A DNA stretch of 21,184 nucleotides from Lentisphaeria bacterium (GTDB lineage: Bacteria; Verrucomicrobiota; Lentisphaeria; Victivallales; Victivallaceae), in NCBI GenBank assembly GCA_900768515.1, contig CAAGDG010000019.1, positions 1-21,184 of the forward strand, written 5' to 3'. Below are positions 8,149 to 16,571 of this stretch, piece after piece. The notes below the pieces were generated by a model. That model was not told where the DNA came from, made no database searches, and was given only the letters and a program-made list of their open reading frames with translations. Every line of letters starts with the position of its first letter. Position 1 is the stretch's first letter. Both the position numbers and the translations under genes were made by a program.

Positions 8149-8201
8149 CTTCGGTATTTCGAAAATTCCAGCCATCTTGAGTTTATTTTTGAAAAGATCG
8201 T

Positions 8202-8230
8202 TTGCATTTCCTGTGAAAACGGAGTATAAT
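8202..8230 (+). promoter_or_regulatory. Sigma70-type promoter of the Ca2+/Na+ antiporter gene
   Basis: TTGCAT (8202-8207), a 17-base spacer and a consensus TATAAT (8225-8230). Initiation near 8237 gives a leader of about 62 bases ending in AAAGGAG before the ATG at 8299. It is divergent from the MATE promoter. Confidence 0.85.
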
Positions 8231-8298
8231 GATCAAATTATTTTCTTTGTTTTCGGTTGAAAGCGGATTGTTGAAATCCAGACAGAAAGGAGACCGGG

Positions 8299-9285
8299 AT
8301 GATTCCGGCAATTCTCGAGATTGTCGCCGGGGTGGCGCTTCTCTATTTCGGAGCGGAGTTTCTGGTGCGGGGAGGGGTGCGGATCGCGACGGGACTCGGC
8401 GTGACTCCGCTGGTGATCGGACTGACGCTGGTGGCGTTTGCAACCAGTGCGCCGGAACTGGTGGTCAGTGTGACCGGGGCGTTGCGCGGCAGCGGCGATC
8501 TTGCTGTCGGCAATGTGGTCGGTTCGAATATCTGCAATATCGCGTTGATTCTGGGGGCGACGGCGCTGCTCTGTCCGCTGCCGGTCCGGAGTCAGCTGCT
8601 GCGGTTCGACATGCCGCTGCTGCTGGCGGTGTCGGTGGTTTTTGCCGTGATCGGCTGGGGATGCGGCGGAATCGGTCGGATTCCCGGCGGAATTTTTCTC
8701 CTCGGTTTGATCACCTACACGGTCTGGAGTGTGCGTTCCGCGCGGCGCGAAGCCGCGGCGGACATCCGGCTGGAGCAGGAACAGGAATTGGAACTTGAGG
8801 AGCTGTGCGGCGGCGACTGCCGCGCCTCCGGCGTATCGGCGGTGCTGGCCGCGTTCGGTCTGGCTTTGCTCGGTCTGGCGATGCTGGTCGGGGGCGGCTA
8901 CTGGTTTGTGGTGGGCGCCTCTGAAATCGGGCGCGTTTGCGGTCTGTCGGAGGCGGTGATCGGATTGACCATCGTGTCGGTCGGCACCAGTCTTCCTGAA
9001 TTTGCAACCAGTCTGGTCGCGGCGCTTCGGAAAGAGAGTGACATCGCGATCGGAAACGTGATCGGTTCGAACCTCTTCAACATTCTCTGCATCATGGGGG
9101 TGGCGCCCCTGGTGACGCCGCTGCACAGTTCGGGAATCCTTCCCGCGGACTGGGGAATGATGATTTTTCTGGCGGCGTTGCTCTACCTTTTCATGGGGAC
9201 CGGGAAACGGATCAGCCGGGGGGAGGGGGGTGTCCTGCTGGCCATCTTCATCGGTTACACCGGCTACTTGATTTGGAGATCCTGA
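8299..9285 (+). CDS. Calcium/sodium antiporter (CaCA superfamily, YrbG-like)
   Basis: Exchanges Ca2+ for Na+ (possibly with K+) across the inner membrane. The 328-residue protein has the two inverted alpha-repeats of the family. The first has VIGLTLVAFATSAPELVVSV and GNVVGSNICNI, with the ion-binding Glu in SAPE; the second has VIGLTIVSVGTSLPEFATSL and GNVIGSNLFNI, with the Glu in SLPE. About ten hydrophobic helices surround a central acidic cytoplasmic loop (EQEQELELEEL near residues 155-170), which may sense Ca2+ (inference). The ATG has an ideal AAAGGAG. No strong terminator follows, only a short T-run, so some read-through into the small downstream gene is possible. The length is normal for the family. 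Confidence 0.95.
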   Translation: MIPAILEIVAGVALLYFGAEFLVRGGVRIATGLGVTPLVIGLTLVAFATSAPELVVSVTGALRGSGDLAVGNVVGSNICNIALILGATALLCPLPVRSQLLRFDMPLLLAVSVVFAVIGWGCGGIGRIPGGIFLLGLITYTVWSVRSARREAAADIRLEQEQELELEELCGGDCRASGVSAVLAAFGLALLGLAMLVGGGYWFVVGASEIGRVCGLSEAVIGLTIVSVGTSLPEFATSLVAALRKESDIAIGNVIGSNLFNILCIMGVAPLVTPLHSSGILPADWGMMIFLAALLYLFMGTGKRISRGEGGVLLAIFIGYTGYLIWRS

Positions 9286-9314
9286 TAAAACCGTTTTTTT
9301 CCTGTTCCGGAAAC

Positions 9315-9364
9315 TTGACTTTGCCGCGGGACCGGTTATTAGTAAGAAGTAACGGAAACCGGTC
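9315..9364 (+). promoter_or_regulatory. Promoter and inverted repeat upstream of the small basic protein
   Basis: TTGACT (9315-9320), a 16-base spacer and TATTAG (9337-9342) form a plausible promoter. A perfect 8-base inverted repeat, GACCGGTT (9330-9337) with AACCGGTC (9357-9364), brackets the -10 and the predicted start site. It could be an operator or a 5' hairpin. Confidence 0.5.
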
Positions 9365-9394
9365 TGTTTTCCGGATAACCACGAAGGAGGCAGT

Positions 9395-9493
9395 ATGAGC
9401 AAGAGTCAGGATGCGAGGAAGGAGACCAAAAAGGCGCCGACCAAGACCCTCAAGGAGAAGCGTGCGGAAAAACGCGCCAAGCGTGGCGAATAG
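9395..9493 (+). CDS. Small, highly basic protein of unknown function (32 residues)
   Basis: ATG at 9395, TAG at 9491-9493. A near-perfect SD, AAGGAGG, lies 5 bases before the ATG, stronger than that of most genes here. The product begins MSKSQDARKETKKAPTKTLK and continues with EKRAEKRAKRGE; about 14 of 32 residues are Lys or Arg, with several Glu/Asp, so it is probably one charged, helix-prone segment with no membrane stretch. It has its own candidate promoter upstream and a 13-base hairpin 22 bases downstream, so it looks like an independent monocistronic unit. From memory, short proteins with the core KTLKEKRA-x-K occur as hypothetical proteins in diverse bacteria; I cannot confirm this here. 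A role at ribosomes or nucleic acid is a guess from charge only. Confidence 0.78.
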   Translation: MSKSQDARKETKKAPTKTLKEKRAEKRAKRGE

Positions 9494-9515
9494 CGGTTTT
9501 TCAATCGAACAAACG

Positions 9516-9550
9516 AACGGGACCGGAATTCAACTTCCGGTCCCGTTTCC
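9516..9550. terminator. Hairpin terminator between the small basic gene and the deacetylase gene
   Basis: A perfect 13-base stem, AACGGGACCGGAA (9516-9528) with TTCCGGTCCCGTT (9535-9547), has a 6-base loop and is followed by TCCTTT. The T-tract is modest. It lies between convergent genes and can act on both strands. Confidence 0.8.
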
Positions 9551-9610
9551 TTTGCATGGCGGACGGACAGGAAAAGAATTTCGTTCCGTCCGCTTCCTGC
9601 TCTCTGCCCC

Positions 9611-11554
9611 TCATTCCCCGGAGGGAACGACGAACGCAAGATGATCGTCGGGAGCGTCGCCCGCGCCGACCGAGAAGTAGCGGCTGTCATCCGGCGGCTT
9701 GCGGAAACTGCTGACCAGCAGAATCCGGCTGCGGCCGGCCGGAAGTTCGATCCGGCGCGGAAGGTCTTTCTCGAATGCGAGCTTCTTCCCGTTCAGATAG
9801 AGCGCTTCGACACCGTTCCGCAGGAGAAACAGCCGGTAGGAGCCGGCCTCGGGCGCATTGAATTCGACCAGCGCGGCGACCCGCAGGGCCGGATCAGCTT
9901 TGGCGAGAAGCTTGTCCGCGGACGACTTCCACTCCTTGTCATTGGCGCGGATCCGGACCAGACCGGGCCGCAGCCGTTTGTCGGGTTCCGTCGGAAACCA
10001 GCGGCCATGGAGCGTCTCCTCCAGGGAGGCCGGTGTCCTGCCCGGAACGGAGACCGCAGCACACCACGATTCCGTGAACTCTTCTTTCGGCAGCGGGCCG
10101 AGCACCAGTGCCGTGTCGCGCGGGGAGGCGGTCGGCTGATACGGCGGATCGATTTCCGCGGTGGAGTAGACCCTGCCCGGCTTCCCGTCGATGGCAAAGT
10201 CAAGCTGGGCTGACCAGAGCAGCGGACCGGGCTGATCGACCGTTTGTCCGGTTTCGTCGCCGAGCGGAAGTTCGAGCTGCAGAGTTTTTCCCGATTCCAC
10301 CACGGCGAGTTCCCTCCGGATGGTGCCGCGCAGCTGACCGGGCGGCAGGCGGAAGGTGACGACCGGCCGTTCCAACATGGTTTTCCCGTTGTTGGTTAAG
10401 CGGTAAATGACCGTCTTCTTCTGCCGGTCGGCCGAGAATCCGATGGTGAGGGGAAAGTGCTTTGCCGTCATCGCGGAATCGGCCGCCGGACGGTTTCCGA
10501 GATTGCGCAGAAGGTCGATTTTTGCGGGGAGACCCAGCGCCGCCGGCGCTTTCGGAAGCGCGAACCGGGTTTTCCCGTCGAGCGGAGCCGGCGCAACCTC
10601 GACCCAGAGCGGAGTTTCCGCTCCGAGTGCGCGGGGAGCGATCCGGGTGATTTCGAAATGGGCGGTTGTTCCGTCGACGCCTTTCTTTGCGATGGCGGCA
10701 TGGTGGAACTCATAGCGGTAGGCGGCATATTCATTTTCATTGCAATACCACCAGTCTGGATTGTTCCCGTACTTTTCGAGACATTTCCCGAGGGTTTCGA
10801 ATCCGGCGTCATCCTGCCAGGTGTGCAGTCCGAGCGTGAGATGCGGTCCCAGCTGGGAATTGGGGTCGGCGATCCGTTTGATTCCCTCCGCCACCCGGCG
10901 GTCGAAGAGCGCGGGATCCGGTTTGCGGTCGTCCGGACAGAAGAGGTAACTGTTGGAGAAGGTCCCTGCCGGATAGCCGTACTCCTTTTCCAGAGTCGCG
11001 AAGAATTCCGGAGACCCGATCTCTCCGGAACGCCGGAGCGCGTTGCCGATTGCCGCCGCCGCACTCCGGTCGAAGCCGTTGCTGCGGTCGCAGAAGGGCA
11101 GCACGAACGTGTTGACCGCCGTTCCGGAGGCGCTTTCCAGCAGCATCCGGTTCAGGTGGATCTCCTGCCAGACCACGTTGGGCAGCAGCTGCGGCAGCCG
11201 GGGGTGGCTGATGGTGTGGTTGCCGATCGAGTGACCGCCGGTGGTCAGCGCGGGCAGCACCTGCCGGTTGAAGGTGTCGTTGAGACGGAACAGATAAAAT
11301 GTTCCTTTCCAGCCGTGCTTTTTCAGCAGCTCCGCCATCCGGAGATGCCGGGGATTGGTGTCGTCCCAGCGAGAGGAGATTGCCAGAATTTTCCCTTCCG
11401 GCAGCGGCAGCGGGACGAGTTGCGCCTGCTGCGCCTCTTCCGGTGTCCGGAATGAAATGTCCACGTTCTGGACATACTCCGTGTAGTTGAGCGGATTCGC
11501 CGCCGAAGCCAGCGCTCCGGCGAACAGCATTGCGACAGTGGACAGAACGCGCAT
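9611..11554 (-). CDS. Secreted polysaccharide deacetylase (NodB/CE4-like) with large C-terminal extension
   Basis: Probably removes acetyl (or similar N-acyl) groups from an exported or surface glycan. I start at ATG 11554 (MRVLSTVAMLFAGALASA, a clear signal peptide), which has AAGGAAA upstream; the ATG six codons earlier has no SD. The 647 residues begin with a NodB-like domain: motif 1 WDD (D64 base, D65 metal), motif 2 H113-TIS-H117, a degenerate motif 3 (VLPFCDRSNG, without the usual Arg) and LGLHTW as the late His motif. After about residue 290, beta-rich segments follow, probably Ig/jelly-roll-like carbohydrate or scaffold modules. It is the last gene of the rml cluster, 36 bases after rmlD, which ties it to a rhamnose-containing polymer by context. 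Exact substrate unknown. Confidence 0.85.
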   Translation of the reverse strand: MRVLSTVAMLFAGALASAANPLNYTEYVQNVDISFRTPEEAQQAQLVPLPLPEGKILAISSRWDDTNPRHLRMAELLKKHGWKGTFYLFRLNDTFNRQVLPALTTGGHSIGNHTISHPRLPQLLPNVVWQEIHLNRMLLESASGTAVNTFVLPFCDRSNGFDRSAAAAIGNALRRSGEIGSPEFFATLEKEYGYPAGTFSNSYLFCPDDRKPDPALFDRRVAEGIKRIADPNSQLGPHLTLGLHTWQDDAGFETLGKCLEKYGNNPDWWYCNENEYAAYRYEFHHAAIAKKGVDGTTAHFEITRIAPRALGAETPLWVEVAPAPLDGKTRFALPKAPAALGLPAKIDLLRNLGNRPAADSAMTAKHFPLTIGFSADRQKKTVIYRLTNNGKTMLERPVVTFRLPPGQLRGTIRRELAVVESGKTLQLELPLGDETGQTVDQPGPLLWSAQLDFAIDGKPGRVYSTAEIDPPYQPTASPRDTALVLGPLPKEEFTESWCAAVSVPGRTPASLEETLHGRWFPTEPDKRLRPGLVRIRANDKEWKSSADKLLAKADPALRVAALVEFNAPEAGSYRLFLLRNGVEALYLNGKKLAFEKDLPRRIELPAGRSRILLVSSFRKPPDDSRYFSVGAGDAPDDHLAFVVPSGE

Positions 11555-11590
11555 GAGATCTTTTCCTTCCATCGTTGGGGGAATCGAAAC

Positions 11591-12436
11591 TTAAATTTCT
11601 CCTTCGAGGAACTCCCGCAGCGCGTCGTGCCATTCCGGCATCGGCGCGAGTCCGGCGAACCGGAGCATCCGCTTCTCCAGCGCGGAGTTGGCCGGCCGCG
11701 GCGCCGGACGGGGAAATTCCGCCGTGGTGCACGGCTCGACCTTCTGGTCGATGCCGCGCAGCCGGAAGATTTCGCGGGCGAAGTCGTACCAGCTGGCCAC
11801 GCCTTCACAGGTCAGGTGAAACGTGCCGACCAGTTCAGGGTGTTCCAGAATCTCCCCGAGCTTGCGGGCGACCGCAAGTGTGCTGGTCGGATTGCCGCGC
11901 TGATCGTTCACCACCTTGAGCAGGGGGCGGCTGCCGTCGGCCAGTTTCAGCATCGCGTGGACGAAGCTGGGTCCGCCGGGTCCGTAAAGCCAGCTGATCC
12001 GGGCGATCACATGGTCCGGCGCGTGGCGGCGGATCAGCTCCTCCCCGGCAAACTTGGTCTGTCCGTAGACGGTCGCCCCGCCGGTGGCGCGGTCGAATTC
12101 GGAATAGGGTTCCGGATCTCTCCCGTCAAAGACGTAATCGGTCGAAATCGCGATCAGCCGGACCCGGTGGCGGTAACAGGCCGCGGCGACGTTGGCGCTG
12201 CCGAAGGCGTTGAGTTTCCAGGCCAGTTTCGGCTCGGATTCGCAGCGGTCCACCGCGGTCATCGCCGCACAGTGGATCACCGCGTCGGGCCGGGCGGCGG
12301 CGACCAGGGCGTCGAAGCCGGCGGGAGAGGTGATGTCCCCCTCCGGCAGATCGGTGGGAATCAGGGTGTGGCGCGCCAGCTCCCGCCGCAGGGTGCGGCC
12401 GAGCATCCCGTTCGCGCCGGTGATCAGAATTCGCAT
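11591..12436 (-). CDS. rmlD: dTDP-4-dehydrorhamnose reductase
   Basis: Last step of dTDP-L-rhamnose synthesis: NAD(P)H reduction of dTDP-4-keto-L-rhamnose. The 281 residues have the short-chain dehydrogenase layout: GANGMLG near the N-terminus for the cofactor, CAAMTAVD, the catalytic STDYVFDG and YGQTKFAGE (YxxxK), then the substrate-binding RISWLYGPGG. The frame is open further upstream, but ATG 12436 (MRILITGANG) is the start: GGGAGGTC precedes it, family length matches, and it lies 22 bases after the rmlC stop. Also known as rfbD. Confidence 0.96.
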   Translation of the reverse strand: MRILITGANGMLGRTLRRELARHTLIPTDLPEGDITSPAGFDALVAAARPDAVIHCAAMTAVDRCESEPKLAWKLNAFGSANVAAACYRHRVRLIAISTDYVFDGRDPEPYSEFDRATGGATVYGQTKFAGEELIRRHAPDHVIARISWLYGPGGPSFVHAMLKLADGSRPLLKVVNDQRGNPTSTLAVARKLGEILEHPELVGTFHLTCEGVASWYDFAREIFRLRGIDQKVEPCTTAEFPRPAPRPANSALEKRMLRFAGLAPMPEWHDALREFLEGEI

Positions 12437-12458
12437 GATGACCTCCCGGAATGTGATT

Positions 12459-13004
12459 TCAGAGATATTCGGCTTCCCGGAACGGAACTCCCGCCAGATC
12501 CTTGGGGGAAAGCAGCCGTTTTTCGGGAGGAATCCGCCAGTCGATCCCGAGTTCGGGATCGTCGAACCGGATTGAGCGCTCGCTCGCGGGCGCGTAGACG
12601 TTGTCGCACTTGTAGGCGAACGTCGCGTCACCGGAGAGCACCGAGAACCCGTGCGCCATCCCGCGGGGAATGAGCAGCTGACGCTTGTTCTCCCCGGAAA
12701 GCTCCACCGCAAGGTGGCGGCCGAAGGTGGGGGAGCTCTTCCGGATGTCCACGACCACGTCGAGTACGGTTCCCGCGATCACCCGCACCAGTTTTGCCTG
12801 GGTGTAGGGCGGCATCTGGTAGTGGAGTCCCCGCAGGACGCCGTATCCGGAATAGGATTCGTTGTCCTGCACGAAGTCGAAGTCCAGACCGGCCTCCAGA
12901 AATCGGCGCCGGTTCCAGCTCTCGAAGAAATAGCCGCGGGCATCGCCGAAAAGCCGCGGCTCCAGAATTTTCACGCCTTCGATGGCGGTGTCGATGATAT
13001 TCAT
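12459..13004 (-). CDS. rmlC: dTDP-4-dehydrorhamnose 3,5-epimerase
   Basis: Third step of the pathway: double epimerisation of dTDP-4-keto-6-deoxyglucose at C3 and C5. The 181-residue cupin has DARGYFFESWN, the catalytic-His strand GVLRGLHYQ, VVVDIRKSSPTFG and IPRGMAHGFSVLS. Length is normal. The start ATG at 13004 overlaps the rmlA stop as ATGA, so translation is coupled. Also known as rfbC. Confidence 0.97.
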   Translation of the reverse strand: MNIIDTAIEGVKILEPRLFGDARGYFFESWNRRRFLEAGLDFDFVQDNESYSGYGVLRGLHYQMPPYTQAKLVRVIAGTVLDVVVDIRKSSPTFGRHLAVELSGENKRQLLIPRGMAHGFSVLSGDATFAYKCDNVYAPASERSIRFDDPELGIDWRIPPEKRLLSPKDLAGVPFREAEYL

Positions 13005-13879
13005 AAATTTTCCTGCTGTTCCATCAGGGTGATCAGGTAACGGCCATAGCTGGTTTTGGCCAGGTCGCGGGCGGAAGCGAGCACTCCGGCACGGTCGAGC
13101 CAGCCGTTGTCGAAGGCGATCTCCTCAAGGCAGGCGACCTGAAGCCCCTGCCGCCGTTCGATGGTCCGGATGAAGTCGGCGGCTTCGAGCAGACTGTCGT
13201 GAGTCCCGGTGTCGAGCCAGGCGTGGCCGCGTCCGAGCAGTTCCACCTGAAGGGCGCCGCGTTCGAGGTAGGCCTGATTGACGCTGGTGATCTCCAGTTC
13301 CCCGCGGGCCGAGGGTTTGACGTGGGAGGCGATGTCCACCACGTCGTTGTCGTAAAAGTAGAGTCCGGTGACTGCATAACTTGACTTGGGGTGTTCCGGC
13401 TTCTCCTCAATCGAGACCGCGCGGCCCTGGCGGTCGAATTCGATCACCCCGAACCGTTCCGGATCGCTGACCCAGTAGCCGAAAACGGTCGCCCCGGATT
13501 CCCGTCCGGCGGTCCGGCGGAGCAGTCCGCTCAGGTTTGCGCCGTAGAAGATGTTGTCCCCGAGCACCAGCGCCACCCGGTCATTTCCGATGAACTCTCC
13601 ACCGATCAGAAACGCCTGCGCAAGTCCTTCCGGCTTCGGCTGCACCGCGTAGGAAAGATGGATCCCGAAACGGCTCCCGTCTCCGAGCAGCCGCCGGAAT
13701 CCCGCCTGGTCCTCAGGTGTGGTGATGACCAGAATGTCACGGATTCCGGCCAGCATCAATACCGACATCGGATAGTAGATCATCGGCTTGTCGTACACCG
13801 GAAGCAGCTGTTTGGAGACTCCGAGCGTCACCGGATGAAGGCGGCTCCCGGCGCCGCCGGCCAGAATGATCCCTTTCAT
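13001..13879 (-). CDS. rmlA: Glucose-1-phosphate thymidylyltransferase
   Basis: First pathway step: glucose-1-phosphate plus dTTP gives dTDP-glucose. The 292 residues start MKGIILAGGAGSRLHPVT, the nucleotidyltransferase signature, followed by KQLLPVYDKPMIYYP, VLGDNIFYG (metal-binding Asp) and EEKPEHPKSSYAVTGLYFYD. I use ATG 13879 rather than the 22-codon upstream extension: it matches family N-termini, has GGGGGAGGAAG upstream and overlaps the rmlB stop as ATGA. Length equals the usual short (RmlA/RffH) form. Also known as rfbA. Confidence 0.97.
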   Translation of the reverse strand: MKGIILAGGAGSRLHPVTLGVSKQLLPVYDKPMIYYPMSVLMLAGIRDILVITTPEDQAGFRRLLGDGSRFGIHLSYAVQPKPEGLAQAFLIGGEFIGNDRVALVLGDNIFYGANLSGLLRRTAGRESGATVFGYWVSDPERFGVIEFDRQGRAVSIEEKPEHPKSSYAVTGLYFYDNDVVDIASHVKPSARGELEITSVNQAYLERGALQVELLGRGHAWLDTGTHDSLLEAADFIRTIERRQGLQVACLEEIAFDNGWLDRAGVLASARDLAKTSYGRYLITLMEQQENL

Positions 13880-14955
13880 TGCGCACTTCCTCCCCCGAGT
13901 CCGAGCCGTTCGCGCCGATAGGTGCCGTCGAGCACACGCCGGCACCAGGTGTCGCGGTTTTCGAGGTACCAGAGCACGGTCTTGCGGATGCCGCTGTCGA
14001 AGGTCTCGCGCGGTTTCCAGCCGAGTTCCCGGTTGATTTTGGAGGCGTCGATCGCGTAGCGCAGGTCGTGCCCCGGTCGGTCGGCGACGAAGGTGATCTG
14101 TTCGCGGTAGCTGCGTCCGTCGGGACGCGGCCGGAGTTCATCGAGCAGCGAGCAGATGGTTTCGACCACTTCGATGTTCTTCTTCTCGTTGTGTCCGCCG
14201 ATGTTGTAGGTTTCTCCGGGAACGCCGCGGGTGACCACCTCGATCAGGGCGCGGGCGTGGTCCTCGACGTAGAGCCAGTCCCGGATCTGGGACCCGGTGC
14301 CGTAGACCGGGAGCGGTTTCCCGTCGAGCGCGTTGAGGATCACCAGCGGAATCAGTTTTTCCGGAAAGTGGTAAGGTCCGTAATTGTTCGAACAGTTGGT
14401 CACCATCGTCGGGAGTCCGAAGGTTCGCCGCCACGCCCGGACCAGATGGTCGCTCGCTGCTTTGCTCGCCGAATAGGGCGAACTTGGCGCATAGGGGGTG
14501 TCCTCCCGGAAGAACTCCTCCGGTCCTCCAAGGTCGCCGTAGACCTCGTCGGTCGAAATGTGGTGGAAGCGGAACCGTTTCTGCTTCTCGGCGTCGAGCG
14601 AGAAGAAGTAGGCGCGCGCCGCTTCCAGCAGCGTGTAGGTGCCGACCACGTTGGTCCGGATGAATTCGCCAGGGCCGTCGATCGAACGGTCGACATGGCT
14701 CTCCGCCGCCAGATGCATGACCGCGTCGGGCTGGAAGCTATGGAACACCGCGTCGAGCGCGCTCCGGTCGCAGATGTCGACCTGTTCGAAACGGAAACGG
14801 GGATTGTCCGCGATTTCGGCAAGGGATTCCAGGTTGCCGGCATAGGTGAGTTTGTCCACCACGCAGATTCGATGCGGCGTCTCCCGGATCAGCAGCCGGC
14901 AGAGCGCCGATCCGATGAAGCCGGCGCCGCCGGTGACCAGTATGTTTCGATTCAT
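13876..14955 (-). CDS. rmlB: dTDP-glucose 4,6-dehydratase
   Basis: Second pathway step: NAD-dependent oxidation, dehydration and reduction of dTDP-glucose to the 4-keto-6-deoxy sugar. Motifs: TGGAGFIGSALC for NAD, LAAESHVDRSID, the catalytic HISTDEVYGDL (Thr-Asp-Glu) and YSASKAASD (YxxxK), then NNYGPYHFPEKLIP and GSQIRDWLYVEDH. The start at ATG 14955 (MNRNILVTGG) has GGAGAG 8 bases upstream; an ATG eight codons earlier has a poor SD. With this start there are 359 residues, normal for RmlB. First gene of the rmlBACD-deacetylase operon. Also known as rfbB. Confidence 0.97.
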   Translation of the reverse strand: MNRNILVTGGAGFIGSALCRLLIRETPHRICVVDKLTYAGNLESLAEIADNPRFRFEQVDICDRSALDAVFHSFQPDAVMHLAAESHVDRSIDGPGEFIRTNVVGTYTLLEAARAYFFSLDAEKQKRFRFHHISTDEVYGDLGGPEEFFREDTPYAPSSPYSASKAASDHLVRAWRRTFGLPTMVTNCSNNYGPYHFPEKLIPLVILNALDGKPLPVYGTGSQIRDWLYVEDHARALIEVVTRGVPGETYNIGGHNEKKNIEVVETICSLLDELRPRPDGRSYREQITFVADRPGHDLRYAIDASKINRELGWKPRETFDSGIRKTVLWYLENRDTWCRRVLDGTYRRERLGLGGGSAQ

Positions 14956-15013
14956 TTCATTTTCTCTCCGGGATTCCATTTTGAAATCCAGAATTAAGGC
15001 GAATGTTTGTCAT

Positions 15014-15042
15014 ACTATAATGGCACAATGCTGTTTTTTCAA
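15014..15042 (-). promoter_or_regulatory. Promoter of the rmlBACD-deacetylase operon
   Basis: On the minus strand TTGAAA (15042-15037), a 17-base spacer and TATAGT (15019-15014). Initiation near 15007 gives a leader of about 50 bases. The -35 overlaps the stop codon of the upstream nhaP-like gene. Confidence 0.8.
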
Positions 15043-16571
15043 ACAGTCGCCTCTTTTTCTCCCTTTTCTCCGTTGCCGTTGCCGAGAAGCGGCTCCACCT
15101 TGGCGAGAATTTCCGGATCCGCCAGAATCATCAGTCCGTCGTGTTCCTGAATCCTGGTGTTGCCGTGCGGAACCACAAATTCCCGGTCGCGCCGGATCAG
15201 CAGGACGAGGGCTCCGGGCGGCAGGCCGAGCTGGGAGAGCGGTTTCCCGGCGCACTCCGAACCGGGAAGGATCTCAAATTCGCGCATGTCGCCGTTGAGG
15301 GTTCCGGTGTTTTCGAATTCGAGCGGAACCCGGGGGGCGACCCGCAGTGGTTTGTCCAGCTTGAGCAGCCGGGCGAAAGGCATCAGGGTTTTCCCCTGCA
15401 CCAGCACCGAGGTCAACACAATGAAGAAGACGATGTTGAACATGTCCCAGCTGCCGATGATGTCCGCCATCATCGGATAGGTCGCCAGCATGATCGGAGC
15501 GCCGCCGCGGAGTCCCACCCAGGAGATGAAGAGCCGCTCCTTCATGGTGAACTCGCTGCGGACCAGGCAGAGGAACACCGCCAGCGGACGGGCGACCAGC
15601 ATCATGAAGCCGGCGATCAGGAGGCCCCCCAGCGCAATTCCGGGCAGCTGGCTCGGATAGACCAGCAGTCCGAGCATGCCGAAAAGCATCACCTGCATCA
15701 GCCAGCCGATGCCGTCGTGAAATCGTCCCAGTCCGTGCTGATAGATGAATTTGCTGTTGCCCATGACCATGCCGCAGACATAGATCGCCATGAAGCCGTT
15801 GCCGTAGAGCAGGTCGGAACTGCCGTAGGTCAGCAGCACCACGCCGATGCCGAGCACGTAGTAGAGGCCGTCGTATTCGAAATCGATCCGGTTTAAGAGG
15901 ATGGTTGCGAGCTTCCCCCACAGCAACCCCCAGAGGATGCCGAGCGTCATCTTGATCAGGAACATCGGCAAAATCATCCAGTAGGACTCCCCCGGGGTCT
16001 GGATCATCCCGACCATGAACAGGGTCAGAAAGGCGGCCATCGGGTCGTTGCTTCCGGATTCGTATTCGAGCAGCGGCTGGAGTTTACCCCGCAAGCTCAC
16101 GCTGCGGCCGCGGAGCACGGCGAAGACCGCCGCCGCGTCGGTCGAGGAGACGATCGACCCGAGCAGCAAACACCATTCGAGCGGCGCTTCCCGGCCGAGC
16201 AGACGGAAGAGCACCCAGCAGAAGAGGCCGACGAAAAGCGCGGTCAGCAGAACGCCCAAACTGGAGAGTAAACTTCCGTATCCGAGCACGCTTTTGACCG
16301 ATTTCCAGCGGGTGTCGTAACCGCCGGAAAAGAGAATGTACGCCATGGCGATGCTGCCGATGATGTTGGCGGCGGCCGGATTGCTGAAGTCGATTTTACC
16401 GAAGCCGTCGACCCCGGCCAGCATCCCGACTCCGAGGAAGACCAGCAGAACCGGTACGTTGAGGCGGGTGGAGATTTTGCTGGAGCAGGCGCCGGCCAGA
16501 ATCAATATGGCCAGGACGGTCAGATAGATGGGCAGGTGCATTGCGATGTGTTGTGCGATCGTTGCTGGCAT
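15039..16571 (-). CDS. K+/H+ antiporter, CPA1 family (NhaP2/CvrA type) with C-terminal TrkA_C domain
   Basis: Exports K+ (or Na+) in exchange for H+ across the inner membrane, for volume and pH control. The 510 residues have about 12-13 hydrophobic helices (residues 12-395), including VPVLLVFLGVGMLAG, FSGGYDTRW, the ion-site stretch GSIVSSTDAAAVFAVL, YESGSNDPMAAFLT and WVGLRGGAPIMLATYP. After about residue 420 comes a TrkA_C (RCK-C) regulatory domain (GSECAGKPLSQLGLPPGALV to EHDGLMILADPE), which often binds a nucleotide or c-di-AMP in relatives. The start ATG 16571 has no clear SD; an ATG ten codons later has none either. A possible 62-codon leader frame stops 7 bases upstream and could couple translation (weak inference). 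Confidence 0.94.
   Translation of the reverse strand: MPATIAQHIAMHLPIYLTVLAILILAGACSSKISTRLNVPVLLVFLGVGMLAGVDGFGKIDFSNPAAANIIGSIAMAYILFSGGYDTRWKSVKSVLGYGSLLSSLGVLLTALFVGLFCWVLFRLLGREAPLEWCLLLGSIVSSTDAAAVFAVLRGRSVSLRGKLQPLLEYESGSNDPMAAFLTLFMVGMIQTPGESYWMILPMFLIKMTLGILWGLLWGKLATILLNRIDFEYDGLYYVLGIGVVLLTYGSSDLLYGNGFMAIYVCGMVMGNSKFIYQHGLGRFHDGIGWLMQVMLFGMLGLLVYPSQLPGIALGGLLIAGFMMLVARPLAVFLCLVRSEFTMKERLFISWVGLRGGAPIMLATYPMMADIIGSWDMFNIVFFIVLTSVLVQGKTLMPFARLLKLDKPLRVAPRVPLEFENTGTLNGDMREFEILPGSECAGKPLSQLGLPPGALVLLIRRDREFVVPHGNTRIQEHDGLMILADPEILAKVEPLLGNGNGEKGEKEATV

Noticed and set aside
6598..8229. Long plus-strand open frame (543 codons) opposite the MATE gene
   Set aside because: Composition is His/Asp/Gly-rich without hydrophobic segments or motifs; the minus-strand frame has clear MATE helices.
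15031..15048. Small hairpin CTGTTT-GAAA-AAACAG at the nhaP stop
   Set aside because: Only 6 weak A/T-rich pairs and no T-tract; it coincides with the rml -35, so a terminator role is not supported.
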